Made by a program: the position numbers and the translations under genes
Notes under the pieces: model-generated
Seen by the model: only the letters and a program-made list of their open reading frames with translations
Told to the model about the DNA's origin: nothing
The model's database searches: none
DNA from: Lacinutrix venerupis
GTDB taxonomy: Bacteria > Bacteroidota > Bacteroidia > Flavobacteriales > Flavobacteriaceae
Length of the DNA stretch: 64,000 nt
Direction of reading: 5' to 3'
NCBI RefSeq assembly: GCF_003663945.1
Contig: NZ_RCCH01000005.1
Span: forward strand, 265,665-329,664
Part shown: positions 18,924 through 27,517 of the stretch, piece by piece
Layout: each line of letters starts with the position of its first letter
Numbering within the stretch: position 1 is the first letter of the stretch

Positions 18924-19230
18924 TATAGTAAAAATTTATTAAATGTTAAAGTTTTATGCGTTTCGTCGAATAATTATGCTTTTTGACTGATAAATATGAA
19001 AATCTAATATATATTAGCAGTCCCAAACCTATCGAAAATTATATAGCCAAATGTACCATAGCTTAATTGCTTTGTTATGCAAAATATAAGCTTTATAATT
19101 TGACTCAAATTTATCATAAACTGCCTACGTTATGAATTCAGATTTATTTCTTTTAAACCAATATAAAAAAGTAAAGAAAACTTTTAAACTTATAGGAAAT
19201 ATAATGTATTTAACTAAAAAAGTATTTATG
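18924..19230. other. Gene-free stretch between scoB and the ABC gene
   Basis: About 307 nt of AT-rich sequence between convergent genes. I see no RNA gene, clear terminator or conserved repeat. A 34-codon ORF (19132-19236, plus) overlaps the ABC gene end and looks like chance. Confidence 0.5.
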
Positions 19231-20916
19231 TTATAATCCTTTAGGTATAGCATTTATTAACTTTTTTGTGTATTCTTTTTTTGGTGAGTTATAAATAATA
19301 TCAGCATCATCTAATTCTTCAATTTTCCCTTTATTCATAACCAATAATTGGTCACTCATATATTTTACCACGGCAAGGTCGTGAGAGATAAATACATAAG
19401 TAAAATTAAATTTCTCTTTCAATTCGTTTAATAAATTTAATACTTGCGCTTGAACAGAGATATCTAAAGCAGAAACAGATTCGTCACAAATTATTAATTT
19501 AGGTTGTAATGCAACAGTTCTAGCAATGCCTATTCTTTGTCTTTGTCCTCCAGAAAATTCGTGTGGATATCTGTTAAAATGAGAAGCATCAAGACCTACA
19601 CGTTCTAAAATTTCAATAGCCTTGTCTCGTCTTTCATTAGTATTATTATATAAATTATGAACAACCATAGGTTCTATAATAGCCTCACCTACAGTTAACC
19701 TAGGATTTAAAGAAGAATAGGGATCCTGGAAAATTATTTGAATATCTTTTCTTAGCTTTTTAACTTCAGAAGCCGATAAGTTAACAATGTCTTTACCTTT
19801 AAACAAAACATGTCCTTTAGTAGGTTTATCTAAAAGTAAAATAGCATTTCCTAATGTAGATTTTCCACAGCCAGATTCTCCTACTAAACCTAGTGTTTCT
19901 CCTTCATATAATTTAAAACTAACATTATTAACAGCTTTAAAATTCTCTGCTTTAGAAAACAATCCAGATTTTGAAATATATTCTTTTTCAAGATTAACAA
20001 CTTCTAATAAGGGTGTCTTACTATATATTTTTTCATGATTTTTAGCTCTTATTTCAGAAGTTATTTCTTCGTTTAATACATTGCCATTCATAACGTCATT
20101 AATAGTTGGTAGTCTTTTTAACCTTGTGGTTAAGGATGGTCTAGAGTTTATTAATGCTTTAGTATAGTCGTGTTTTGGATTTTTAAATATAGCTTCAACC
20201 GTATTTTGTTCTACAATTTTACCTTTATACATAACTAAAACACGATTTGCAATTTGAGAAATCAACGATAAATCATGAGTTATAAAAATAATACTCATTT
20301 TAGTTTCAGTTTGCAATTCTTTTAAAAGAGCTATTATATCATTTTGTACAGTAACATCTAAAGCTGTTGTTGGTTCATCTGCAATTAAAATTTGTGGTTT
20401 GCAAGCAATAGCCATAGCTATCATTACACGTTGTTTTTGACCACCAGAAATTTCATGTGGATAAGAATTATAAACACGAAAAGGATCTGGTAGTTTTACT
20501 TTTTCAAACAATAAGAGTGTTTCTGCTTTAATATTTTTTTTAGATAATTTTGTATGCTGAAACAATATTTCTTCAACTTGTTTACCACAAGTCATAGATG
20601 GATTTAAAGAGCTCATTGGCTCTTGAAAAATCATGGCTATTTTTTTTCCTCTTATAAACTGAAAAGCTTTTGGTGTTAGTGTGGTTAAATCATTTTCTTC
20701 AAAAAGAATACTTCCAGAAGTTATTTTTGAAATCTTTTTAGGAAGCAGCCCTAAAATAGCCAATGAAGATACCGATTTTCCAGAACCAGACTCGCCAACA
20801 ATGCCTAGTATTTCGTTAGTTTTTAAATAATATGAAATGTTATGAATGATTCTGTTTTCTTTCTTATTAGAAAAAAATGAAACAGATAAATTGTTTATAG
20901 AAAGTAAGTGATTCAT
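19231..20916 (-). CDS. Duplicated ABC ATPase of the peptide/nickel (Dpp/Opp) type
   Basis: 561 residues with two complete ABC domains, equivalent to DppD and DppF fused. First half: GESGSGKS, SGGQKQRVMIA and ILIADEPTTALD. Second half: GESGCGKST, SGGQRQRIGIA and LIICDESVSALD; note ES instead of the usual EP in this Walker B. The usual start at 20976 would add 20 residues unlike the family, so I take the ATG at 20916 (MNHLLSINNLSVSF). It would power uptake or export of peptides, but no permease or binding protein lies nearby. A 7-6-7 inverted repeat precedes it. Confidence 0.9.
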   Translation of the reverse strand: MNHLLSINNLSVSFFSNKKENRIIHNISYYLKTNEILGIVGESGSGKSVSSLAILGLLPKKISKITSGSILFEENDLTTLTPKAFQFIRGKKIAMIFQEPMSSLNPSMTCGKQVEEILFQHTKLSKKNIKAETLLLFEKVKLPDPFRVYNSYPHEISGGQKQRVMIAMAIACKPQILIADEPTTALDVTVQNDIIALLKELQTETKMSIIFITHDLSLISQIANRVLVMYKGKIVEQNTVEAIFKNPKHDYTKALINSRPSLTTRLKRLPTINDVMNGNVLNEEITSEIRAKNHEKIYSKTPLLEVVNLEKEYISKSGLFSKAENFKAVNNVSFKLYEGETLGLVGESGCGKSTLGNAILLLDKPTKGHVLFKGKDIVNLSASEVKKLRKDIQIIFQDPYSSLNPRLTVGEAIIEPMVVHNLYNNTNERRDKAIEILERVGLDASHFNRYPHEFSGGQRQRIGIARTVALQPKLIICDESVSALDISVQAQVLNLLNELKEKFNFTYVFISHDLAVVKYMSDQLLVMNKGKIEELDDADIIYNSPKKEYTKKLINAIPKGL

Positions 20917-20947
20917 GTTTAGTAAAAATAGAATTTTTACACGAAAA

Positions 20948-20967
20948 ATTACGGTAAATGCCGTAAT
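20948..20967. promoter_or_regulatory. 7-6-7 inverted repeat upstream of the double ABC ATPase
   Basis: Perfect repeat ATTACGG / CCGTAAT separated by 6 nt, 31 nt upstream of the ATG at 20916. Candidate operator; the regulator is unknown. Confidence 0.35.
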
Positions 20968-21097
20968 CAATTGCAAATGTTAAAAAAATTAACAGTTTTT
21001 TAGCTAAAAAACCGAAAATTAAATATGTATTCTATTTTATTTTAATACATTTCTTATCGATTTAATAAAATTTTGATTAATATTTTAAACATTTCAC

Positions 21098-23515
21098 ATG
21101 AAAAAAACAATTACATTATCAATTATGAGTTTTTTATTTGCGTTTTGTGCTTTTGCACAAGTGGATAGAGAATGTGCTACAATGAAAAATTTGGAGTATA
21201 GAAAACAAAATGATCCTCAGCTTGCTCAACGCATGGAAGACATTGAAACGTTTACAAGACAGAAACTACAACAAATGGATAGTAATAGCCAAAATAAAGT
21301 AGTAGGAGATATAATAACATTGCCGGTTGTAATACATGTACTGTATAGAAATGCTACCGAGAATATTAGCGTAGCACAAATACAGTCTCAATTAGATGTT
21401 TTAAACGAAGATTTTAGAAGAACTAATCCAGATGCAGATAATACATGGTCACAAGCAGCAGACACTCAAATAGAGTTTTGTCTTGCAACTGTAGATCCTA
21501 ATGGAAATGCTACTACTGGAATAACAAGAAAATCTACAACACGTCGTGATTGGGGAACTAGTGACGACATGAAACGATCTTCTACAGGAGGAATAGATCC
21601 TTGGGATACTAGTCAGTATTTAAATATGTGGGTTGTACCACAAATGTTAAGTAATGGTGGTACTATTTTGGGTTATGCTCAATTTCCAGGTGGAAGTGCA
21701 GCAACAGATGGTGTTGTAATGGGTTATAACTATTTTGGAAGAGTGGGCGCAGTAAGTGCTCCTTTTGATGGAGGTAGAACAACAACTCACGAAGTAGGTC
21801 ATTTTTTAAATCTTCGTCATATTTGGGGAGATAGCAACTGTGGAAACGATTTTGTAAGCGATACACCAACTCATCAAACCTCTAATGGAGGTTGTCCTGT
21901 TGGTCAAGTTTCTTGTGGTTCTACAGATATGGTTCAAAATTATATGGATTATACTAATGATTCTTGTATGAACTTGTTTACTACAGGACAAAAAAATAGA
22001 ATGCGTGCAGTATTAGAAGCCGGAGGAGTTAGACGTTCTTTAGCATTATCAGATAAATGTGGAGCAGTAGCACAACCAACGTGTACAGACGGTATACAAA
22101 ACGGAGATGAAACTGGAGTAGATTGTGGTGGTTCTTGTACTCCATGTCAAACAGGTACACAATATTGTGCATCTCAAGGTAATAGTGTAAACGATGAGTA
22201 TATTTCAAGAGTGCAAGTAGGAAGTATTAATAAATCTTCTGGAGCACAATTATATTCAGATTTCACAAGTACTTCTACAGATTTAAGTAAAGGTTCAAGT
22301 TACACAATTACGGTAACACCAACCTGGACAGGAACAACATATAGCGAAGGTTACGCAGCATGGATAGATTATAACAACGATGGAGATTTTACAGATTCTG
22401 GAGAACAAATTTTCTCTCTTGCAGCAACGCAGTCTTCTCCAGTTAGTGGGACATTTACAGTGCCAGCAGGAACTGCAAGTGGAGATAAGCGTTTACGTGT
22501 ATCTATGAAATATAATGGTATACCAACATCTTGCGAAACATTCTCGTATGGAGAGGTAGAGGATTATACTGTAAATATAACATCTGGAGGATCAAATCCA
22601 CCAACAGGATGTACAGGAGCAATTTCATCTTTCCCATATAGTGAAAGTTTCGAGTCTAATTTTGGATTATGGACTCAAGGATCTGGAGACGATTTTAATT
22701 GGACAAGACAATCTGGGTCTACGCCTTCAAGCAATACTGGGCCATCAAGTGCAGCAGCAGGCTCTCAATATGTTTATATGGAATCTTCTTCGCCTAATTA
22801 TTCTACTAAACGAGCTATTTTAGTTTCTCCATGTTTTGATTTAACAGGACAAAACCAAGCAACATTTAGTTTTAAATATCACATGTATGGTGCGTCATCA
22901 ATGGGAAGCTTAAATGTGGCAATAAGCACAAATAACGGTTCAACTTGGAGTACTATTTGGACTAGATCTGGAAACCAAGGGAATTCTTGGCAAGATGCTA
23001 GTATAGATTTATCTTCTTACGAAGGTAATAATGTTAGTTTAAGATTTGACGGAACTACAGGAACAACATGGCAAGGAGACATGGCTATAGATGCTATTGG
23101 TTTAAGTAATGGAGCTGCCTCGTCTGATAAATGTGCTGGTGTTTCTCCTTATGTTTCAGGTCAATCATACTCGGTTGGAGACCAAGTAACTTATCAAGGC
23201 AGTTTATACGAAAGAACTTCATCTGGATGGATTAATTTAGGTGCTTGTGGAACTGCAAGAACAACAGACGAAGGTTTTGTAGAATATTTAGGAGTTAATA
23301 TTTCAGTCTATCCAAATCCAGTAAAAGGAAACATACTGTTTGTTAAATCTAATATAGAAAACTTACCATTTACTATTGTGAATATGTTAGGTCAACAAGT
23401 AGCAAAAGGAACTTCGGCTCAAGGTGTTAATGTTGCAAATCTTGAATCAGGAATGTACATGATTCAGTTTAATGTGAACAATACAACCGAAACAAGAAAG
23501 TTTATTAAGCAATAA
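21098..23515 (+). CDS. Secreted M43-family zinc metalloprotease with T9SS sorting domain
   Basis: 805 residues. A signal peptide (about 1-20) is followed by a propeptide-like segment and a pappalysin/cytophagalysin M43 catalytic domain with zinc site HEVGHFLNLRH (about 230-240) and Met-turn MDYTNDSCMN. Next come a small Cys-rich calcium-like motif (DGIQNGDETGVDCGGSC), a GEVEDYTV-ending beta domain (about 350-490), a MAM-like jelly roll (about 515-680), a short carbohydrate-binding-like segment (SYSVGDQVTYQGSLY) and a type A T9SS sorting domain (about 730-805). It should be secreted and degrade extracellular protein. It stands alone with its own terminator. Confidence 0.92.
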   Translation: MKKTITLSIMSFLFAFCAFAQVDRECATMKNLEYRKQNDPQLAQRMEDIETFTRQKLQQMDSNSQNKVVGDIITLPVVIHVLYRNATENISVAQIQSQLDVLNEDFRRTNPDADNTWSQAADTQIEFCLATVDPNGNATTGITRKSTTRRDWGTSDDMKRSSTGGIDPWDTSQYLNMWVVPQMLSNGGTILGYAQFPGGSAATDGVVMGYNYFGRVGAVSAPFDGGRTTTHEVGHFLNLRHIWGDSNCGNDFVSDTPTHQTSNGGCPVGQVSCGSTDMVQNYMDYTNDSCMNLFTTGQKNRMRAVLEAGGVRRSLALSDKCGAVAQPTCTDGIQNGDETGVDCGGSCTPCQTGTQYCASQGNSVNDEYISRVQVGSINKSSGAQLYSDFTSTSTDLSKGSSYTITVTPTWTGTTYSEGYAAWIDYNNDGDFTDSGEQIFSLAATQSSPVSGTFTVPAGTASGDKRLRVSMKYNGIPTSCETFSYGEVEDYTVNITSGGSNPPTGCTGAISSFPYSESFESNFGLWTQGSGDDFNWTRQSGSTPSSNTGPSSAAAGSQYVYMESSSPNYSTKRAILVSPCFDLTGQNQATFSFKYHMYGASSMGSLNVAISTNNGSTWSTIWTRSGNQGNSWQDASIDLSSYEGNNVSLRFDGTTGTTWQGDMAIDAIGLSNGAASSDKCAGVSPYVSGQSYSVGDQVTYQGSLYERTSSGWINLGACGTARTTDEGFVEYLGVNISVYPNPVKGNILFVKSNIENLPFTIVNMLGQQVAKGTSAQGVNVANLESGMYMIQFNVNNTTETRKFIKQ

Positions 23516-23539
23516 GTTTAAGACTTGTTATTAAAAATA

Positions 23540-23571
23540 AAAGCCCAAACTAATGTTTGGGCTTTTTTAAT
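23540..23571 (+). terminator. Rho-independent terminator after the M43 protease
   Basis: Stem AAGCCCAAAC / GTTTGGGCTT with a 4-nt loop and a six-T tail, 25 nt beyond the stop. It may also serve the convergent VOC gene. Confidence 0.9.
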
Positions 23572-23608
23572 TTACACTATTTATTTTTTATAAAATCAAG
23601 CTATAATA

Positions 23609-24121
23609 TTATTTTGAATAAGCGCCAGAAGAATAGGTTAACTCATAACTATGTGTATAAATCTCGAAAACAATTCCAAAAGGATCTTCTACATAGCACA
23701 TTTTAAATGGCTTATCATTTGGATAATATTCTCTAATTGGCATTCTCTGTTTTCCTCCGTAAGATATTATTTTTTCAATAAGCGACTCAATATTAGGATC
23801 TTGTATGCAGAAATGAAAAAGTCCAGTATTAAAAGGATTAAATTCAGGAGCTTCTTTAATTCCGTTTGGAAAAGAAAATAATTCAATTCCAATACCATCT
23901 GAGGTTGCTAAATGAGCAATTTCAAATTCTGTCCAATCATCACCAAAAACATCAATACACATTTGGCCAATAGCAGTATCTGTTTCCTTCTTTACTTTTG
24001 ATGGCTCCATAATTACATACCAACCCATTACTTCAGAATAGAATTTTACAGCCTCTTCTATATTTGGTACAGTTAAACCAATATGTGAAAATGATTTTGG
24101 ATAATTTTTATTTGTTGTCAT
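23609..24121 (-). CDS. VOC-superfamily (glyoxalase-like) protein
   Basis: A 170-residue protein with the paired beta-alpha-beta-beta-beta modules of the vicinal oxygen chelate fold. Metal-site candidates are the His in SHIGLTVPN (N-terminal), a central His in LFHFCIQDPN and the Glu in DPFGIVFEIYTHSYE. The family includes glyoxalases, dioxygenases and resistance proteins; the substrate is not identifiable. It is transcribed divergently from an HxlR regulator 121 nt away, which probably controls it. Confidence 0.82.
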   Translation of the reverse strand: MTTNKNYPKSFSHIGLTVPNIEEAVKFYSEVMGWYVIMEPSKVKKETDTAIGQMCIDVFGDDWTEFEIAHLATSDGIGIELFSFPNGIKEAPEFNPFNTGLFHFCIQDPNIESLIEKIISYGGKQRMPIREYYPNDKPFKMCYVEDPFGIVFEIYTHSYELTYSSGAYSK

Positions 24122-24139
24122 AATTTATATTTTAGATTA

Positions 24140-24170
24140 CAAAATTAATTTATATTTGTCTTATTAGCAA
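24140..24170 (-). promoter_or_regulatory. Candidate promoter of the VOC gene, with overlapping repeat
   Basis: On the minus strand TTG (24168-24170) is followed after 20 nt by TAATTTTG (24140-24147), close to the ideal Bacteroidota promoter; the ATG is 18 nt further on. An imperfect inverted repeat (arms near 24164-24176 and 24183-24200) covers the -33 site and could bind the adjacent HxlR protein. A plus-strand TATATTTG (24151-24158) may serve the regulator. Confidence 0.45.
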
Positions 24171-24242
24171 TAACTTACCTAAAAGTACTATAGTTGCTTA
24201 AACGTGTAAAATAATGATAATCAATAATATAAAGTTTAAAAT

Positions 24243-24554
24243 TTGAATAAAGAAAATAGTTGTCCATTAAATTATACAATGAATTTAATAGGTACAAAAT
24301 GGAAGCCTTTAATTTTATTTCATTTGTTAGAAGGAAGTTTACGTTCTGGAGTATTACAAAAGAAAATTCCTGGTATTTCCAATAAAATGTTTACGCAAAC
24401 AGTTAGAGATTTAGAAAAAGACGGACTTATTTATAGAAAAGTTTTTCCTGTAGTTCCTCCTAAAGTTGAATATAGTTTGAGTAAAAGAGGTCAATCTCTG
24501 GAAGCTATTTTAAGAAGTTTAGATAATTGGGGACTTGAAGATTGTAAGAGGTAA
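24243..24554 (+). CDS. HxlR-family transcriptional regulator
   Basis: A 103-residue winged-helix protein of the HxlR/MarR-like group. The N-terminal CPLNYTMNLIGTKWKPLIL (from Cys7) matches the conserved CP....l.ligGKW...IL start, where the Cys can act as a redox or electrophile sensor. Recognition-helix segment ISNKMFTQTVRDLEKDGLI and wing PPKVEYSLSKRG follow. The start is a TTG; no in-frame ATG lies upstream, and the later ATG at codon 13 would lose the conserved Cys. It diverges from the VOC gene, its likely target. Confidence 0.88.
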   Translation: MNKENSCPLNYTMNLIGTKWKPLILFHLLEGSLRSGVLQKKIPGISNKMFTQTVRDLEKDGLIYRKVFPVVPPKVEYSLSKRGQSLEAILRSLDNWGLEDCKR

Positions 24555-24565
24555 TTAAGTTGAGA

Positions 24566-25279
24566 TTATACGTGAATAATTTCATCATCGCTTAAAATGC
24601 TTTCACCTCGTAACCTTAAAAAAATCTGAGCTACTGCAATGGTATCTTTTTCGCAATAGATAATTATACGGTCAATATCTTTGTCTTTATAGTAGGTTTT
24701 ATATACTTCGCTACCATCAATATCGTCTTTTGGAGATGGTATACCTAAAACGTTTGTCATTAATTTTAGCGAAGTGTATGTTTTATAGTCTCCAAACTTC
24801 CATAATTCTAAAGTATCGAGATGAGGTACTTCCCAAGGTTTTTTTCCAAAGAGATTAAGTTTATATGGTAACTCAATATTATTTATAATCATACGTCTGG
24901 CAATGTATGGAAAATCAAACTCCTTACCATTGTGAGCGCACAATAAATGTTTAGCTTGGCTAAAATGAGAAATTATTAAATTTTTAAACTCTTTTAAAAG
25001 TGTAGCTTCTTCGCCATAAAAAGAAGTTGTACGAAACAGTCGTGTATCTCCTTGAATTGTAAAATAACCTACCGAAATGCAAATAATTTTACCAAACTCT
25101 GCCCAAATACCAGCACGGTCGTAAAACTCTTCTGGAGAAAATTCTTCTTTACGTTGGTATCGCGACTTAGCTTCCCATAGCTCTTGCTTGGTTTGGTCTA
25201 ATTCAGAAAAATTTTCAGTTTCTGGAACTGTTTCAATATCTAAAAATAAAATATTTTCTAAGTTGAGTTTAGAAATCAT
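24566..25279 (-). CDS. 3'-5' exonuclease of the PolB exonuclease-like family
   Basis: A 237-residue DEDDy-type nuclease domain. Exo I is FLDIETVPET (residues 13-22), Exo II is in AHNGKEFDFPYIARR, and Exo III is in YCEKDTIAVAQIFLRL, with Tyr four residues before Asp. No polymerase domain is present, as in the stand-alone family related to the PolB proofreading domain. It probably trims single-stranded DNA in repair; the substrate is inference. It is the last gene of a minus-strand run and ends 11 nt from the convergent HxlR gene. Confidence 0.85.
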   Translation of the reverse strand: MISKLNLENILFLDIETVPETENFSELDQTKQELWEAKSRYQRKEEFSPEEFYDRAGIWAEFGKIICISVGYFTIQGDTRLFRTTSFYGEEATLLKEFKNLIISHFSQAKHLLCAHNGKEFDFPYIARRMIINNIELPYKLNLFGKKPWEVPHLDTLELWKFGDYKTYTSLKLMTNVLGIPSPKDDIDGSEVYKTYYKDKDIDRIIIYCEKDTIAVAQIFLRLRGESILSDDEIIHV

Positions 25280-25310
25280 AGCATACTATACAAAAACAAA
25301 TGTTTTAAAA

Positions 25311-26465
25311 TTAGTTTTTATTTTGGTTTAACATCTTATAAGCCTCATCAATATAAAGTGAAATATCTTTTGTATAATGTCCAATACCAGCGTCTGGAGA
25401 TTTTTGGTGTCCTAAACGAACAATGATTATATTATCTTCTGGCTGCACTATAACGTATTGTCCTAAGTGTCCACGCATCATTTTAAAATCTTTTCCATTA
25501 TGGTTTTTAAGCCACCAACCGTAACCATAAACAGGATCAAATTTTGGTGTTAAAGATTTTGCAACAAAAGCAGAGTCTAAAACCTGTTTTCCATTCCATT
25601 TTCCATGATCTTTATATAGTTTACCAAAACGCGCAAAATCTTTAGCATTGCTGGCAATGCAACAATACGCTTTTACTAAATCATGATCGTCACTATCTAC
25701 CTGCCATAATGTTTGGTTTTCGCTACCTAAAGGTTTCCAAAAGCTTTCTTCTAAATACGTGTATAATTTTTTACCTGTAGCTTTTTCAATTACCATTGCT
25801 AACATTTGTGTATCGCCACTAGCGTATTTAAAAGCTTTTCCTGGTTCTTCTACTACTTTTAAACCATTCATAACTTTAGCTAAATCATCATCAAAATAAG
25901 CGCGTGTTGTTATAGATAGTGGTGAGTAGTATGCTTCATCCCAATTAGTACCAGAACTCATTGTAGATAAATCTCCAACCGTCATTTTTGCCGCTAAGCC
26001 ATCACAAAATTCTGGTAGAAAATCGCATACTGGTTGGTCTTCACTTTTTATGTAGCCTTCCATTATTGCTTTTCCCATTAGTCCAGATACATAACTTTTT
26101 GCCATTGAAAACGAATTAGATTTTGAGTTTTCATTGTAACCATCATAATAGTTCTCAAACCAAATACTATCGTTTTTAATAATTACATAAGCTATAGTTC
26201 CCCAATCTTTATTGGCTTTATTTAAAGTTTCAGTTTCTGTAGCGGTATTATAATTTTTATGGTTTGGCCAAGGTTGAGGTGTACCAATATCTATGGTGCG
26301 GTTATCGAATTTTTTGTAGTCGTCTAAGAAGGCTGTTGTGTAACCTCGCATATAAATGGTGCGAACGGCTTTTATTAAATAATCTGTATCTGTAATGTAA
26401 AGTATGGCAATAAGTAAGCCAAATAGTACTACAAGTACTTTTAAGAGGTTTTTTAGAAATTTCAT
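25311..26465 (-). CDS. Serine hydrolase, class C beta-lactamase-related
   Basis: 384 residues. An N-terminal membrane segment (about 4-25) anchors it to the periplasmic side. The family motif SxxK is SMAK (in NSFSMAKSYVSG), the Tyr motif is in KYASGDTQM, and the third motif is the RGHLGQ region. Such proteins are esterases, D-amino-peptidases or peptidases rather than true beta-lactamases; the substrate is unknown. It follows the DUF4442 gene by 39 nt in a minus-strand series. Confidence 0.88.
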   Translation of the reverse strand: MKFLKNLLKVLVVLFGLLIAILYITDTDYLIKAVRTIYMRGYTTAFLDDYKKFDNRTIDIGTPQPWPNHKNYNTATETETLNKANKDWGTIAYVIIKNDSIWFENYYDGYNENSKSNSFSMAKSYVSGLMGKAIMEGYIKSEDQPVCDFLPEFCDGLAAKMTVGDLSTMSSGTNWDEAYYSPLSITTRAYFDDDLAKVMNGLKVVEEPGKAFKYASGDTQMLAMVIEKATGKKLYTYLEESFWKPLGSENQTLWQVDSDDHDLVKAYCCIASNAKDFARFGKLYKDHGKWNGKQVLDSAFVAKSLTPKFDPVYGYGWWLKNHNGKDFKMMRGHLGQYVIVQPEDNIIIVRLGHQKSPDAGIGHYTKDISLYIDEAYKMLNQNKN

Positions 26466-26504
26466 TTAGTTAATTTAATTTGAAAATAAGATACTAATAA
26501 TTTT

Positions 26505-27038
26505 TTATTGCGCAGTATTTTGTTTTTGTTTTCTTTGTTTTAGTTTTTGTTTATAGTGAGACTTTGTTGCGGCATACATAGTCTTTTCAATTTCAGCAAA
26601 TACTATGTTGTCTGTATTTTTTAAAGTTAATTTCTTGGTGATATTAACTTCGTTTTTAAGTTTTATCTCACTTTTTATAGCTTCAATTTCTTCATCTAAA
26701 AAAATAAACTCTGCATAAATAGTTTCTTTTGCAGGTCGTTTATATTTTATACTTGCTGCTTTATCCCAAACAACAAAGTCATCACCAAGTATTTGTATAA
26801 GTTGTATCATATAAATGGGATCTGTTGCACTTAGCATGGAGCCTCCAAAAATAGAGCCCGCATAATTACGGTTTTTCCAACTGGGTTTTAACCTGATTTT
26901 TACGTACTGTAAATTATCACTAACCTGGATTAATTTTGCTGTACTTCGTTTATACATTGGAGACCAATTAAAACCGTATTTATAAATAGTAGACGTTTTA
27001 AAAAAACGTTTTAAAAAGTTGGTTATAATTTTGTACAT
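26505..27038 (-). CDS. DUF4442 (hotdog-fold) protein
   Basis: 177 residues. The central part matches the DUF4442 thioesterase-like hotdog family: NRNYAGSIFGGSMLSATDPIYM, with the hotdog helix after NYAGSIFGG, then WDKAASIKYKRPAKETIYAEF. The C-terminal 20 residues are a basic Lys/Gln tail. An acyl-CoA thioesterase-like role is possible but unproven. Its first base is shared with the end of ogt, so the two are translationally coupled. Confidence 0.78.
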   Translation of the reverse strand: MYKIITNFLKRFFKTSTIYKYGFNWSPMYKRSTAKLIQVSDNLQYVKIRLKPSWKNRNYAGSIFGGSMLSATDPIYMIQLIQILGDDFVVWDKAASIKYKRPAKETIYAEFIFLDEEIEAIKSEIKLKNEVNITKKLTLKNTDNIVFAEIEKTMYAATKSHYKQKLKQRKQKQNTAQ

Positions 27039-27517
27039 TAAAATAAACGTTGTTGTTTATAAGGGCTTTCGTGTTCTAATAGCCATTGTTTTCTATGTAA
27101 GCCACCAGCGTAACCTGTTAAGCTACCATCGCTACCAATAACACGATGACATGGCACAATTATCCAAAGTGGATTTTTACCATTGGCATTTGCAACGGCT
27201 CTAATGGCTTTTTCGTCTCCTAGCTGTCTTGATAATTGTAAGTATGATGTTGTTTTTCCGTAAGGAATAGTTTGTAAAGCAGCCCAAACGCGTTCTTGAA
27301 AGATGGTTCCTTTTGGATTTAATTTTAAGCTAAATATCTCGCGCTCTCCTTGAAAGTATTCTTTTAATTGAAGTACACAATCCTCTAAAACTTCAGGAAT
27401 AATATCGGATACTTTTTCGTTGTTATTTAGTACAGAAACCGAAGCAATACCATCTTGATCACCAACAATTTTAGTGATGCCTAAAGGTGAATTGATATAG
27501 CAGGTTTCTTGTTCCAT
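27038..27517 (-). CDS. ogt: Methylated-DNA--protein-cysteine methyltransferase
   Basis: A 159-residue enzyme that repairs O6-methylguanine by transfer to its own cysteine. The active site is IIVPCHRVIGSDGSLTGYAG with Cys in PCHRV, preceded by the helix-turn-helix PYGKTTSYLQLSRQLGDEKAIRAVANANG. The length fits single-domain Ogt; no AdaA domain is present. It starts one base after the CNNM gene ends, giving one operon. Confidence 0.95.
   Translation of the reverse strand: MEQETCYINSPLGITKIVGDQDGIASVSVLNNNEKVSDIIPEVLEDCVLQLKEYFQGEREIFSLKLNPKGTIFQERVWAALQTIPYGKTTSYLQLSRQLGDEKAIRAVANANGKNPLWIIVPCHRVIGSDGSLTGYAGGLHRKQWLLEHESPYKQQRLF

Noticed and set aside
19132..19236. 34-codon ORF in the gap between scoB and the ABC gene
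   Set aside because: It overlaps the ABC gene end, has no recognised motif and no promoter box, so it is probably chance in AT-rich sequence.
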